A stretch of 64,000 bases of DNA from Harmothoe impar. Its lineage: Eukaryota > Annelida > Polychaeta > Phyllodocida > Polynoidae. This document shows positions 11,150 to 20,947 of the stretch, in pieces. The position numbers were made by a program, and so were the translations under genes. The stretch spans positions 18,220,381 to 18,284,380 of the forward strand of contig OX381713.1 in assembly GCA_947462335.1 (NCBI GenBank), in the 5' to 3' direction. The number at the start of each line of letters is the position of its first letter. The stretch's first letter is position 1. The notes below the pieces were generated by a model that was not told the DNA's origin, did not search any database, and saw nothing but the letters and a program-made list of their open reading frames with translations.

Positions 11150-12425
11150 GGACTCTGATGTGACAAGAATTGAGTCAGTTAAACTTCAAAGAGAACTGCA
11201 GCCCAGAGACATGTCTAACACTTTGGATATCATGAATTACTAAGACCAGCAATCACCTGAGTATGGAAATGTAAGATATTTATAATGTTTTATTGTCCTC
11301 TTTGAGAATTTGCCAATGACAAATTTGAATCTCTTTCTATCCTGGTATTGAAAGTTTGAACTGTCAGTTTTATTCTGTTATTGAAATTTGGAATGCTTGA
11401 AATGGTATGCTTGTCAAATAAAACAACCCCTCCTTTTACTCAATGCAGAACTCATGGCCTGGTGCATCACTGTTATCATGCGCAGTCCTCTTCAAAGAAG
11501 ATCCTGTGAACATACTGACATTAGAAGTGGTACGTATTGAATTCAACATCTAAACAAATAGTCAATTACATGTGCTGAATGGGTATCTCAGTGTTAACTT
11601 TAGTTGGCTATGGGATCTATATTGCAGATTTCAAACAAATAACATTGTGCTAGAATTTAGATCAGGTAAAACACCTGATCAGCTCACATAGAACCTAGCC
11701 CAATCATGTATGAAGTAAATCATTCTTAATCATAAATAAAGTACCTAAACTTAAGTGCAATGGCTGTAATATTGTAATATTTTTTCCAATATGTTACATT
11801 ACAATATTCATCACACAAACATATATAAATGCACTTCTGAAAGATGAAACGATATTTGTACTTTCAGAATGGAGCTGGACCAATGATTAGACAAAGTGGA
11901 GCCTCGCTCAGTGGATCAATCACAGCATCAACTTTCACAGTTGTGCTTGATGATGAGACACTGGGAGTCAGGAACAGCCTCTTTGATGCAATTCGCCTCC
12001 TGATAGCAAAGTTTTATGTGTTCAATATTTTGTACCCAGCTGAATTGGCTAAGATCTAACAGTTTATTCATTGTTATGTTCTGGGACTCCCCCCTTAAAC
12101 AACAATCCATAGGACTGTAAAAAGGGTGAGAGTGGAAACCAAGACATCAGCGATGTGTTTGACATTCTTATTTGGTTAGAATCCTATCTGGAAGAAGGTA
12201 AAAAGAGGATTCCAGTGTATTACGCGGATCATAATATCATGTGGAAATGTAATAATTCTTGTTATATAATCTCTAGGAAATACTGCGCTGTTATCAAATA
12301 TAAGTGTGTACATATGGCAAAAGTTATAGTAAGCTGTATCTGCATATTGTACTGCATAGATATAAGAATTGCACCTAGGTCCACTCTTTGTGAGGAATTG
12401 AACAGAGTTCTGTGTGATTAGAGTT
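11150..12425 (+). pseudogene. Gene-like fragment inside the 6.9-kb transposon (function not recognised)
   Basis: Several short stretches look like former exons, unlike the satellites around them. About 11,150-11,275 encodes a DSDVTRIESVKLQREL-like segment that reaches an in-frame stop. 11,455-11,530 encodes a WPGASLLSCAVLFKEDP-like segment ending at GTACGT. 11,866-12,057 encodes SGASLSGSITASTFTVVL followed by SLFDAIRLLIAKFYVFNILY. 12,120-12,200 encodes ESGNQDISDVFDILIWLESY. Splice-like AG and GT borders lie at some edges. The LIAKFYVFNILYPAEL part reminds me of a domain common in repeated, TE-associated animal proteins (SAMD3-like predictions), but that is recollection, not proof. It could be a captured host fragment or a remnant of the element's own gene. 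Confidence 0.35.
11338..11400. repeat. Decayed piece of the palindrome array
   Basis: This stretch matches about 2,480-2,536 of the ORF2 insert over some 55 bp (TATCCTGGTATTGAnAGTTT, AACTGTCA, TTTTATTCTGTTATTGA), with an 11-bp deletion and base changes in the palindrome arms. It shows that the same family was present elsewhere, here inside the CACTG element. Confidence 0.7.
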
Positions 12426-12699
12426 GTTCAGATAAAGAACACACATGAGGTATCCGATGAAGCCTTATATTGATGCCAAATGAAGTGCCAAGTATTATCC
12501 CAAGATAGTTGCTTACAGAACATGAGGATGATGTATATTTAAAGGAATAGTTTTTTTATTGGCTTTGTGTTGTACAATAAATGAAGTTATCTATCCAAAA
12601 CATGTTGCCTTTGTGTTCTCTTAAATTTTTAACAGGAAAGTACCATCTAATTCAAGCCTTAATGAGTACATCTAAAATAAAAAAGTAAAATTCATCAGA

Positions 12700-13255
12700 A
12701 TGACAAGTTGGGGTAGTTAAAATGATGACTTAGGCTCATCACAATGATGACTCAGGGTCCTCATAATGACAATTTAGGGTGGTCACAATGACAACTTATG
12801 GTAGTCACAACAATGCTGGTTGGTCTGAATGACTATGCTACATTGTCTCACTGACAATTTAGGGTAGTCAAAATGACAACCATTAGTTGTCAAATCGACA
12901 ACCCTGGGTAGGCGTGATAACACTTGATGGCTGCATTTACTACAAATGACTACCATACATTGTCAAATTGAGTACCCAATATTGTCAGATTGACTACCCT
13001 ACATGGCCTATTTTGTCCGATGGATGACCTTACATTGTCAGATTGACTACCAAACATTGTCACCTAGATGGCAAGCATTGTCTGAATGACAACTCTGCCT
13101 CCTCACACTGAACCTGCCCACATCATGAACTAGGTCAAAAAGCTAGTCTAAATGACAACTCTCTATCCTCAATCTGATTACCCCAATGACTACCTAGGGT
13201 TGTTCTCTTACGTATTGTCAGTTTGACTACCTAAACTTGTCTTCACTGACTAGTT
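12700..13255. repeat. Subterminal repeats of the CACTG element
   Basis: Degenerate units of about 20-25 bp: GACAACTTAGGGTAGTCA-like in the left half (to about 12,900) and the inverted form TGACTACCCTACATTGTCAG in the right half. GTAGTCA also recurs just inside the left end (6,391-6,450). In CACTA elements such motifs bind the transposase. Confidence 0.75.
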
Positions 13256-13278
13256 TTCCCCCCTATGGGTTTTCAGTG

Positions 13279-13560
13279 CAGTTCTTGTTGGCGAGTTGAC
13301 TCCTCCGTGTGCTCGATTGACTTTTCCATGTCTGAAAATTGTTTATGTATCGAGACAAATGTGGCCGCGTTGGTTGCTGCTGTGGCGTTTATCGTGTCTA
13401 GAGCCTTGTTTAGGCTAGCTATTGAAGTGAGGATACCTTGTGTCGCTGTCTCTTGGGTTGACAGACGGTGCCCGATCGCGTTGACGGCAAGAATAACCTC
13501 GGTGGGGGACGCATTCTCTGGCAGAATGTCGTCTTTATGCTTTCTGTTGCGTCTAGACAT
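13279..13560 (-). pseudogene. LINE copy 1 ORF1, N-terminal coiled-coil part
   Basis: These 94 codons start at the ATG at 13,560, preceded by a short leader with AAAG before the ATG. The product is basic at the start (MSRRNRKHKDD), then has a heptad-like helical region (LSTQETATQGILTSIASLNK). Both parts align with copy 2 ORF1 (SSTPAEIIAKINELDGRQAV, then ETIAARTLGLVDAIEKRVAT). This is the trimerising coiled-coil end expected of an RNA-binding LINE ORF1 protein. The frame terminates a few bases inside the transposon end (CACTGA gives His-stop). With the insertion removed it continues into 6,362-5,250, for a total of 464 residues with the NADAR domain at about 285-437. Confidence 0.75.
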
Positions 13561-13715
13561 CTTTGTGGTTGAGTGTCTGCTGTGGTCTGTACCTTTATGT
13601 ACTTAATTGAGCAGAAATAAAATGTCCTCCGGTAGTTTGACGTGTTTTATGCTATAAAATAGTGGGAGCTCGGTTCAGCGCGTCTTAACCGGTTGCCGCC
13701 ATCTTGCCTTGGAAT

Positions 13716-15389
13716 CATATAGTCTATAAAAGAATGACAAAACTATAGCACCCTCTTAGATTTGATGATTACATATTGGCTTCTACGTATACACATTGTG
13801 CAATGATATCATTATGTATAGATGTTCTTTTTTTTACCCAAAATAATAGCATGTGGCCTATTCAAGGGGGAGTATACCGTTTCCTGTGGGCACACTGGTG
13901 GCAGTCAGTACACTGGTGGGTATCACTAGTACCCAATACTATACCACTGGCAGAGTGCAACTGCTGGTCACACCAGTGCAACTTGTCTAGACCAGAGGAC
14001 TGCTGGAAAGGAACAACAAGCAAACTATTTGATGGTTGCCTGAGCCTTTATACATGGGGTACTGGTGCTGGGGAATACAGGCTCACAGGTCTATACCTGC
14101 ATGTGGTGGATTCTGTTTGGGGGATTCTAAATATAATTGGAGGGTTATAAACTCAACAACCCTACCAGAGAATTTTTCGATTTAGGTTGGGTTCGCTGGC
14201 CTTCTAAGTGCCATAGATTATCATACATTAACCTTAAGGACGTTAAAATGGTTGAATATGTACAGATAGGTGATTGATATTGATGGGTAGCGCCTCCTCT
14301 TGCCACAGAATGGAGGTCATGAATGGACTAATTCAATTTGATCGACTCTTCACATAAGTTAAAGCTGGATACTTAATTAATGTAATTGCAGTAATACATA
14401 GGTACGTTTATATTTGGATGCACATCCTGCAAGTCTGGATATACCTAAAGTAATGTCACATGCATACAGCCATATGCAGTAAACCTCAAACGGGACATTG
14501 TTCACATATTAAAATGTTTCCATCATGAGACTAATATTATCATCAGAGTCTGACCATATGTGGACAGATGAGGGGAAAGGGTCTTCCAATGTGAGATATA
14601 TGTTTTAAAATTGAAGTCATAAGCTGTCAACGGAGGTATCATAGATGGAGATATCCCTTCTAGTTTTTGAGAAATGGCTTCATGAATCTGGGATGGTGCT
14701 ACCCTTGTCAAACAGCCAATTCCGGCAGCCAATAGGCTGTATCTTTTGTTGTTTTGATTATGTACATTTGTATATCTAATGATCATGATTTTACCAAATT
14801 TCCCCTAGTACCCAACTACTATTTTTCTTACTTTTGTTCATAAATCTGGATATAAAATTGATATTTTCATTCCGTTTTCAGTGTACTAATCCCTATGGAT
14901 TTCTCTATCGATTGGAATTCTCCATGACAATCTCCATGTCAACAACATTATACAGGGACCATCCCTGCCTCGGAACGATATTCGCACAAAATGTCATTCG
15001 CAATAAAGGTGACAAGCTACAAAAATGTAATATTCTTGAAATAAAAACTAGTTACTTTTTCATCCATTTCATCTTAAAATAACGTAGTGTTGTAGAGGGT
15101 GCTATTTGGTGTACCATGGTAGATGCCTCCGGACCAGTCTCTTTTCTCCTGGATCATTATGACAGTGTACGTCAGAAGAGATGCTGTTATCTGGAACCGG
15201 ATTTAGAAAGACATTAATTTCAATTAGTAAATGCAATTCCACAGAGTGATGTGTACATTCATGAACTCGCTAAAATAAAGTACCATGCTGACTGAAGATG
15301 ATTATGAATATAAGGAACTTGATTAATGAAAATTATAGGATATGTAACACTCTTATATGTCTTTCTATTTTGGCTATTAAATGGCACCT
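13716..15389. other. No gene recognised
   Basis: This 1.7-kb stretch has only short, unconvincing open frames, for example a Trp-rich one at 13,776-14,150 without family resemblance. No clear repeat boundary or RNA gene was seen. Confidence 0.4.
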
Positions 15390-15575
15390 TTATGTAATTA
15401 GCATTGGTTGGTCTGTAATGACTATCACTTCCCCCTTTATTGTAGTTTTCGTTAATGATATACTGCTGGACAGAACAGAACCTACTCCAATTATTGTAGA
15501 AGGGGTTATGATGAACAGTTTTCCAGCTGAGATGCCAACGGAACTGTCATTGATTCTCCCAAGAAACAGCTGCAC
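15390..15575 (-). CDS. Gustatory-receptor-like protein, last exon (TM7)
   Basis: This is the likely 3' terminal coding exon of the locus at 16,318-17,211. It follows an acceptor (TTCGCATTCAG on the minus strand) in phase 0 and begins VQLFLGRINDSSVGISAG, continuing with KLFIITPSTIIGVGSVL. In insect gustatory receptors and animal GRLs the last exon(s) encode a comparable QxFLxxI...VGISAGxLFxITxxTIIxxxG segment leading into TM7. The usual TYxxxxxQF ending is not present in intact form; the exon ends in a hydrophilic tail at a stop. A middle exon linking it to the upstream part was not found, so the gene may be broken. Confidence 0.45.
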   Translation of the reverse strand: MQLFLGRINDSSVGISAGKLFIITPSTIIGVGSVLSSSISLTKTTIKGEVIVITDQPMLIT

Positions 15576-16317
15576 CTGAATGCGAACAACAGTACAACAG
15601 GTTTAACATGAGGAGATGGATTTCCCCAGCAAGACAAGTCTTTATTGCTGATTTAACCCATGCAGAACGGTTATGCGAATCTCGCATTAAAGTGAGGGAA
15701 AACGTTGAATTATAGTAAAGAATATTTTACGGTCACGTTCACGAATGACGTCACTGGCTATGGGGTTTGGAATCATTGGGTTAAGTGACGTATGTATACC
15801 CTAAAATGTCTCTAGGACAATCTACCCAAAATAGACTAGAGGGGGGGGGGCGGTATGAAAATGATCTAAAAAAGAAGTGACGTCATCTATGAACGTTCCC
15901 TATATATATGTACCGTGCTATGGTATGTCACATGCAGCTTCCTCATGTCTATGTTATGCAGGACCTCACGTGGAGCCTCCGCCTTCAATAAAAAGAAAAA
16001 AAGGGCATACATTATATTATACTGTTATCCTCACCACAGAACAGGTATTGATATATAGTTTATTGTTATACTGGCCCTATCTCTGAGTCTCACACCCATC
16101 TCTCATCACCCTATATATGCCTCGGCTTGATTCTGCAGTTAAAGAAAAATAGATAACAGGATAGGTCGGTTTTTTATCTTTTCTGAAAGCAAATACTTTA
16201 GCAAGTCTAATTTTGTGTGTCTACACTCATGAAACTAAATTCATCACCCGTGTGTTGTATTGATATCTTTGAAAAAGGGCTTACAAAATATGCTACAAAT
16301 TTAAACTGAGTACTTAC

Positions 16318-17211
16318 ATAGTATTTCACCAATCCACATGATAGACAGATGAGAACTAGTTCGAAGACTAGTTCAAGAAAAATGATAAAAATGTAGATGT
16401 TAAATCCAACTGATATTAGCAGGAAACATATGCAACACACAAAGAACATATCTTGAATAAGGAAAACTAAGATAGGAAAATTGACTACACTGTCTATCTT
16501 CCCGATGAGACCTGCCATTTTGTTGTACCTTATTCTAGCCTCTTCAAGTCTGCTTCCAAATGATGATATATTAACCACGGATAAGTCTTGATCCAGAGAC
16601 CTAGAAAACTCAGCAGCTGCTACTGTCATGCTAAGACAAATCACAACAATGGAACTGAATGTAGAAAATCTAACAATAGCTCCAAGGGACACTGGAATTG
16701 ACATCAAGCATATATATATCTGAGATATGCCTGCACTAACTAAATAGGTTATCATGGCACATATAGATCCAACAGATAGCATAACAAAGTAAGTGCATGG
16801 AAGAATATTATACACAAGTATCTTCCAATGAACATTCTCTGGACATGTTGTTAATGTTTCCTCGAGCATCGAACATATTTCCCTCAAAGAGGCGCCTATT
16901 TTTAAGTGACAAAAGTAGAATATAATAAAACTTGACAAAAGGACCACGATGACAAGCTCCAAAGCCAAGAATACACTCCAGCGATGTTCTGTACTGCCCA
17001 GGAACATACCAATAGATGAGCATAGAAGACAAGAACAGAAATATAGAGAACTATAGCCCCATTGCAGACAGCATCGTGGCGTGCGAGTTTTCAGGTCTCT
17101 GACAGATACTCCAGATAGACTTATGAATATCACCAGAGGTGTGAATACTTTCCAGACGTGACCCCTCTGTTGTCTATTCTCGTTACGTCCCGTTAATCCA
17201 CTGACATGCAT
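16318..17211 (-). CDS. Gustatory-receptor-like (GRL, 7tm_7-type) chemoreceptor, main exon
   Basis: The exon encodes about 298 residues of a polytopic membrane protein. Hydrophobic segments are visible at VFTPLVIFISLSG, YSSLYFCSCLLCSSIGMFLG, LALELVIVVLLSSFIIFYF, YFVMLSVGSICAMITYLV, FSSIVVICLSMTVAAA, and two in the C-terminal third (MFFVCCICFLLISVGF, IFLELVFELVLICL). Before the last two is a charged loop with LEEARIRYNKMAGLIGKID, the LxxxRxxYxxLxxL pattern of insect Gr proteins and animal GRLs. The reading frame runs on to 16,207, but a strong donor (TAT|GTAAGTA, phase 0) at 16,318/16,317 suits the conserved Gr intron. A possible C-terminal exon is at 15,390-15,575. The start at 17,211 is uncertain. 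Such proteins are ligand-gated cation channels or chemosensors in insects; the function in this animal is unknown. Confidence 0.5.
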
Positions 17212-17720
17212 TCTGAGAACGATATTCTACCCTTCGAATAATAATTCATCAATTTCACCACTATCTCCTTTCAGATGTGTCCACGTCGTACTCAGAACAC
17301 GAGGCCTAACCGATATGAATTTTTCTGGAAAAGTTGGTGCAATAATGTATAATGTAGGCCCTATGTGTAGAAGTCGAAAGTCAATATCAAAGCTAGCCTT
17401 TCCTTGGCGATACTGTATTTGCCTAAACGATCTGTCCCAATGAAATAGATACCCTTGTATCATCGATTCTGTATAATAAAAGCATTATGCATTTTAGGTA
17501 AGAGATACATTACAAACATCTGGCATCTAAGTCAACAGGTTCCCCAACGTGACTTAATCATAATCGAAGAAACATAAGACACAATCAATTCAACAAATTG
17601 TAATATACCATGGCTCTTTGTTTGAGAATTGAAAAAGAAAGTCTCCGGTGAATCTATTACATATTTCAGAATAAAAACATATTTATTGATCAATGTGTAC
17701 GGCTTGAATATTAGATCACA

Positions 17721-18738
17721 CACAGAAATGAAACAGAGTCAAAACGGAGTCCAGGCTTGTCTCCAGAATGACTCCCTTTTCTGACTCTCTTGATGAACCT
17801 GACTCCCTTAAAAGGGAGTTATGCGACTCCCCTAAGAGAGCCCAGGTTTTGCCTCCAAAATGACTCCCTTTTATGACTCCCCGCCACACACAGGGTCCAG
17901 TTCTATACTGCAACTCCCTTCAGAAAGGGAGTCTAGGCACAGAATGGCTCCTTTGGAATAGAGAGTCATATTGGTAATTCCTATCCCCTAACCCTCTATA
18001 TAACCATATCAATAGCTGGCTTCCCAGCTAATGTTTTTACATGATGTTGGTGCAATGCCTCACAAGGAGGAGTGATCTCAGAAAGATCCCTGAGTGCACA
18101 TTAGTTAATACATAAAGGAACATCTGAGCTTTTCGGGATTTAACTTTCTCATGTTGCTACAAATCGGGTATCTATACCTTATACATTCTGCTTATGCTAC
18201 AGTTTTAAATTAACTGTAATTATTTCATGAAATGTAGTTCTGACATTACATGTTGATACTTCAATGTTATACATGTATCAGCATAATTATCAATGTCACA
18301 AATTACATGGATCTAGAGATCTGAGCATATAGAATAATACCATTAATTTTAGGTATAGTGCTACCACCTAGCAGACTTAATCATAGCCATCTGTTTGACT
18401 CCCTTGGGGGGAAAGGGAGTAGGGAACCTTGACTCTGATTAGAAACAGAGTCATATGGCTTCTAAACATATATGCTAGATGGCATTACAGTCATTGTACA
18501 GTAGTGTCACCTAGTGGGTTTAGTATTTTCTTCTTGTATGCTGACCTCTGTGACTCCCTTGGAGAGTCCAGGTAACCATTGACTCACCTTGGCTGACCTG
18601 GACTCTGTTTGATCTAATTGAAAAGGAGTCAAGGCCGCTAGAAGGGGGAGTCAGACAGTGTGAAAAGTGGGCCAAAGGGGCTCTGGCTCTCTTTTTATAG
18701 TCTGGACTCTCCTTGTGACTCGGTTTCTTCTCTCTGTG
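17721..18738. mobile_element. 1.0-kb CACAG...CTGTG element with GACTCCCTT subterminal repeats
   Basis: Imperfect inverted ends (CACAGAAATGAAACAGAGTC on the left; CACAGAGAGAAGAAACCGAG reading in from the right) are followed on both sides by AGTCCAG. The flanks are CA on both sides (17,719-17,720 and 18,739-18,740). Many GACTCCCTT/AAGGGAGTC motifs in both orientations fill the outer 250-350 bp. There is no ORF. The same 2-bp target choice as the CACTG elements suggests a related transposase. Confidence 0.65.
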
Positions 18739-20586
18739 CAGGAAAGCTCCAATAATGTCATGTCATGATTATTTTGAATTGATTAATGTGAGGGGTTAAT
18801 TTCTACTTATCTAGATGTCTTAGGATCGATCACTACGTTTTTGCTTATCAAACCGATCAGGCTGAAGAGACTCTTTAAGTCTTATCAACAGGAGTAGTTC
18901 CTGCTCGGAACGGATTTCAAGAAGATTGTGGTTTCCAGTTAGTCAATCTCACAGACTTGATCTTAGTTAATTTTCCTTTAAGTTAAGGTTAAGGATATAT
19001 CCCTGTATGAAGGGTCTATGGCATTTAGACACTGACCGTAGGGAGGCTGTCTAAATGCGTTAATGGGATCTATCTGACTTAGAACCTGGTATTTAATTGA
19101 CTTTTAATCACCCTACATGAAAGACAGAATACTGCGGGGTCTATGGGGTATAGACACTTGCAAACCCTGCTCTCCTATTGGTCAATTTGAAATACCAGGT
19201 TCTAATCTCAAACTTGACACTTCCTGATAAATATGTCTGACCAGCTCATGGTATCTATAGACAAGGCTAACGACATTAGAGTCTGTACATCGTTCTACAT
19301 GTGTTGCACCTTTAGTTGTTTTACACAAAGTCGAGTGTGATACAACCAAGTAAAGTGTCTGACACGTGAAGAACGGTGTGCATCGTCTCTGCTGAGTGAC
19401 CCTTTGCCTTTCTTACATGTAAAAATGTTCTAAGTAGTTTGAAAAGCTTTGATTCAACAATGTAACATGCTCAGAAAACATTATAGTGGTTGAATCAACA
19501 ATTTAGATGATTTGACCGGCGGTGAAATACGGGCGAGGGTTATTTCATGGGGGGTGTTAAATACGGCCTTCCTTTGTTAAGTCAATAGGAGTGCTGTATT
19601 TACCATGAAATGAATAGTAACTCCCGGGAGTAAGTCTTGTATTCACACCATAAAAAAGAAAAGCCAATGAGACATAGGGATGAGTTGTTTTGATGGTGTG
19701 TGTAAGTCACCTTCAGTCACCTCCACTCACCTCAGAAAGTCAGCTGTTCACCTGATATCAAATCTACCGGTAGTCAGACATGAGTGAACCACGTCTAGAG
19801 TGGTTCACGGAAGGTGACAATCAGAATCAGTTTGATTAAGTTGAATTCTATCTGTGGACAAACAGGTAGCATTTCGTGATAAAGGCATCCATCGAGGGTT
19901 CAACTTTTAATATTATTACTTATCGTGTAAAGTCGAAGGTTGTTTGATAACCTATAAACGCTGCAGGGAAGATAATATGTATATTGTGTATCTGATCCAG
20001 AAAAATAGGGCCAATATTATGGTCATGCAATTGAACAGTATTTTTAGTCATTTGACCAAACTGCAAAGACAATTAATTAGTACAGCGTTACAGATATCTG
20101 CTCTGAATAATAAACTTGTTATTAATACATGACTAGGAAGTTTCTGTATAAGATGGTAGTAGATTTGCTGATTATGGTGTTACATGTTTAAATTGATATA
20201 GATTACAGAATAAACACTCAATACCATGAAAACACGTGCCCTATTCTAAAATAAAGTGTAGGGGCCTACTGTCGTAGGACATTTTAATATGCTAACCTGA
20301 GCTGTGGTCATACAATGATAAACAGACGTGTTTATAACCTTGAGTAAGTCGGACAAAAACCTCATATGATGAAATGACTGAAACATTAGTAGAGCACACT
20401 TGCAAATACAGTTACTTAAATAGAGAGTATACAGATGGAGATAAAGCATCAATTGTGTATAGACATATTACCCTATTGTGACGATTGGATGCAGCACAAT
20501 ACATTGTACCACATTATGATTAAGAAAGCCATCCAAATAAAAAATAAAATAGCCCTCCACGTGTACAAAGCTACACAGTTGACCCA
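18739..20586. other. No gene; one small inverted repeat
   Basis: Nothing coding was recognised. A 127-bp foldback unit lies at 19,079-19,205 (TTAGAACCTGGTATTT and its exact complement), and next to it a hairpin with GCATTTAGACA arms at 19,021-19,057. Confidence 0.45.
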
Positions 20587-20945
20587 CACTGGAAATCCAT
20601 AGATTGAAAGGGTTAGTCAGTACAGACTAATCCAGGTTGGTCATATGAGTGTTAGTCACAATGGCAAAGTTATATTCAAAAATGACCAAGGGGTCAGTCA
20701 GTAGTGGCTAACCTAGGTCCATCATTGGTGTGTTGTATTTGTATGCCACTAGTTGGGGCCACCTGTGATGACCACTCAGTAGCTCCCCCTGGAACTAAAA
20801 AGACTAAGGTGGGTTGGTCAGTAGTGACCAACCTGGCAATAATAACTAATCTAGGTTGGTGGTATAGGGATCCAAAAAATGACTAACTAGGTTGGGCACT
20901 AGTGACTGAGAGGTTGGGCGTATAGGGAGCCTAGGAATATCAGTG
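20587..20945. mobile_element. CACTG MITE copy 1 (359 bp)
   Basis: The ends are CACTGGAAATCCATAG and its counterpart CCTAGGAATATCAGTG, flanked by CA on each side (20,585-20,586; 20,946-20,947). Internal TTAGTCAGTACAGACTAA and GGTTGGTCAGTAGTGACC repeats are the subterminal motifs. It is inverted relative to the copies at 38.2, 39.2 and 58.1 kb. Confidence 0.8.
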
Positions 20946-20947
20946 CA

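Larger units (their letters stand above)
6365..13278. mobile_element. 6.9-kb non-autonomous CACTG...CAGTG (CACTA-like) transposon inserted in LINE ORF1
   Basis: The ends are inverted: CACTGAAAACCCA at 6,365-6,377 and its complement ending at 13,278 (13 bp). The insert is flanked by a 2-bp CA duplication (6,363-6,364 and 13,279-13,280). Dropping the insert and one CA restores a continuous ORF1 frame. Subterminal regions are rich in GTAGTCA/TGACTAC and GACAAC motifs, with about four near the left end and dozens at 12,700-13,250; subterminal repeats are a CACTA hallmark. The interior is a 0.4-kb purine minisatellite, a 0.9-kb 22-bp array, a 1.9-kb 70-bp satellite and a gene-like fragment. No transposase was recognised. 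Confidence 0.8.
136..13715 (-). mobile_element. LINE copy 1 (non-LTR retrotransposon), split by two nested insertions
   Basis: The element reads on the minus strand: ORF1 N-terminus (13,560-13,279), ORF1 C-terminus (6,362-5,250), ORF2 endonuclease part (4,541-3,459), ORF2 reverse transcriptase part (2,256-550), then a 3' UTR ending near a T run at about 136. Subtracting the 6,914-bp and 1,193-bp inserts and their duplications leaves about 5.46 kb, close to the 5,515 bp of LINE copy 2. Both ends are approximate. The 3' end was placed by analogy with copy 2, where TTTATT lies about 10-20 bp inside the T run. The 5' end was placed just beyond the short GC-rich leader upstream of the ORF1 start. 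No convincing target duplication was found; GAATCA near both ends is only suggestive. The clade looks like the Jockey/CR1/L2 group (APE-type endonuclease, no RNase H seen). Confidence 0.75.

Noticed and set aside
13776..14150. 124-codon Trp-rich plus-strand frame
   Set aside because: Built partly from CACTGGTGG-like repeats; no homology recognised.
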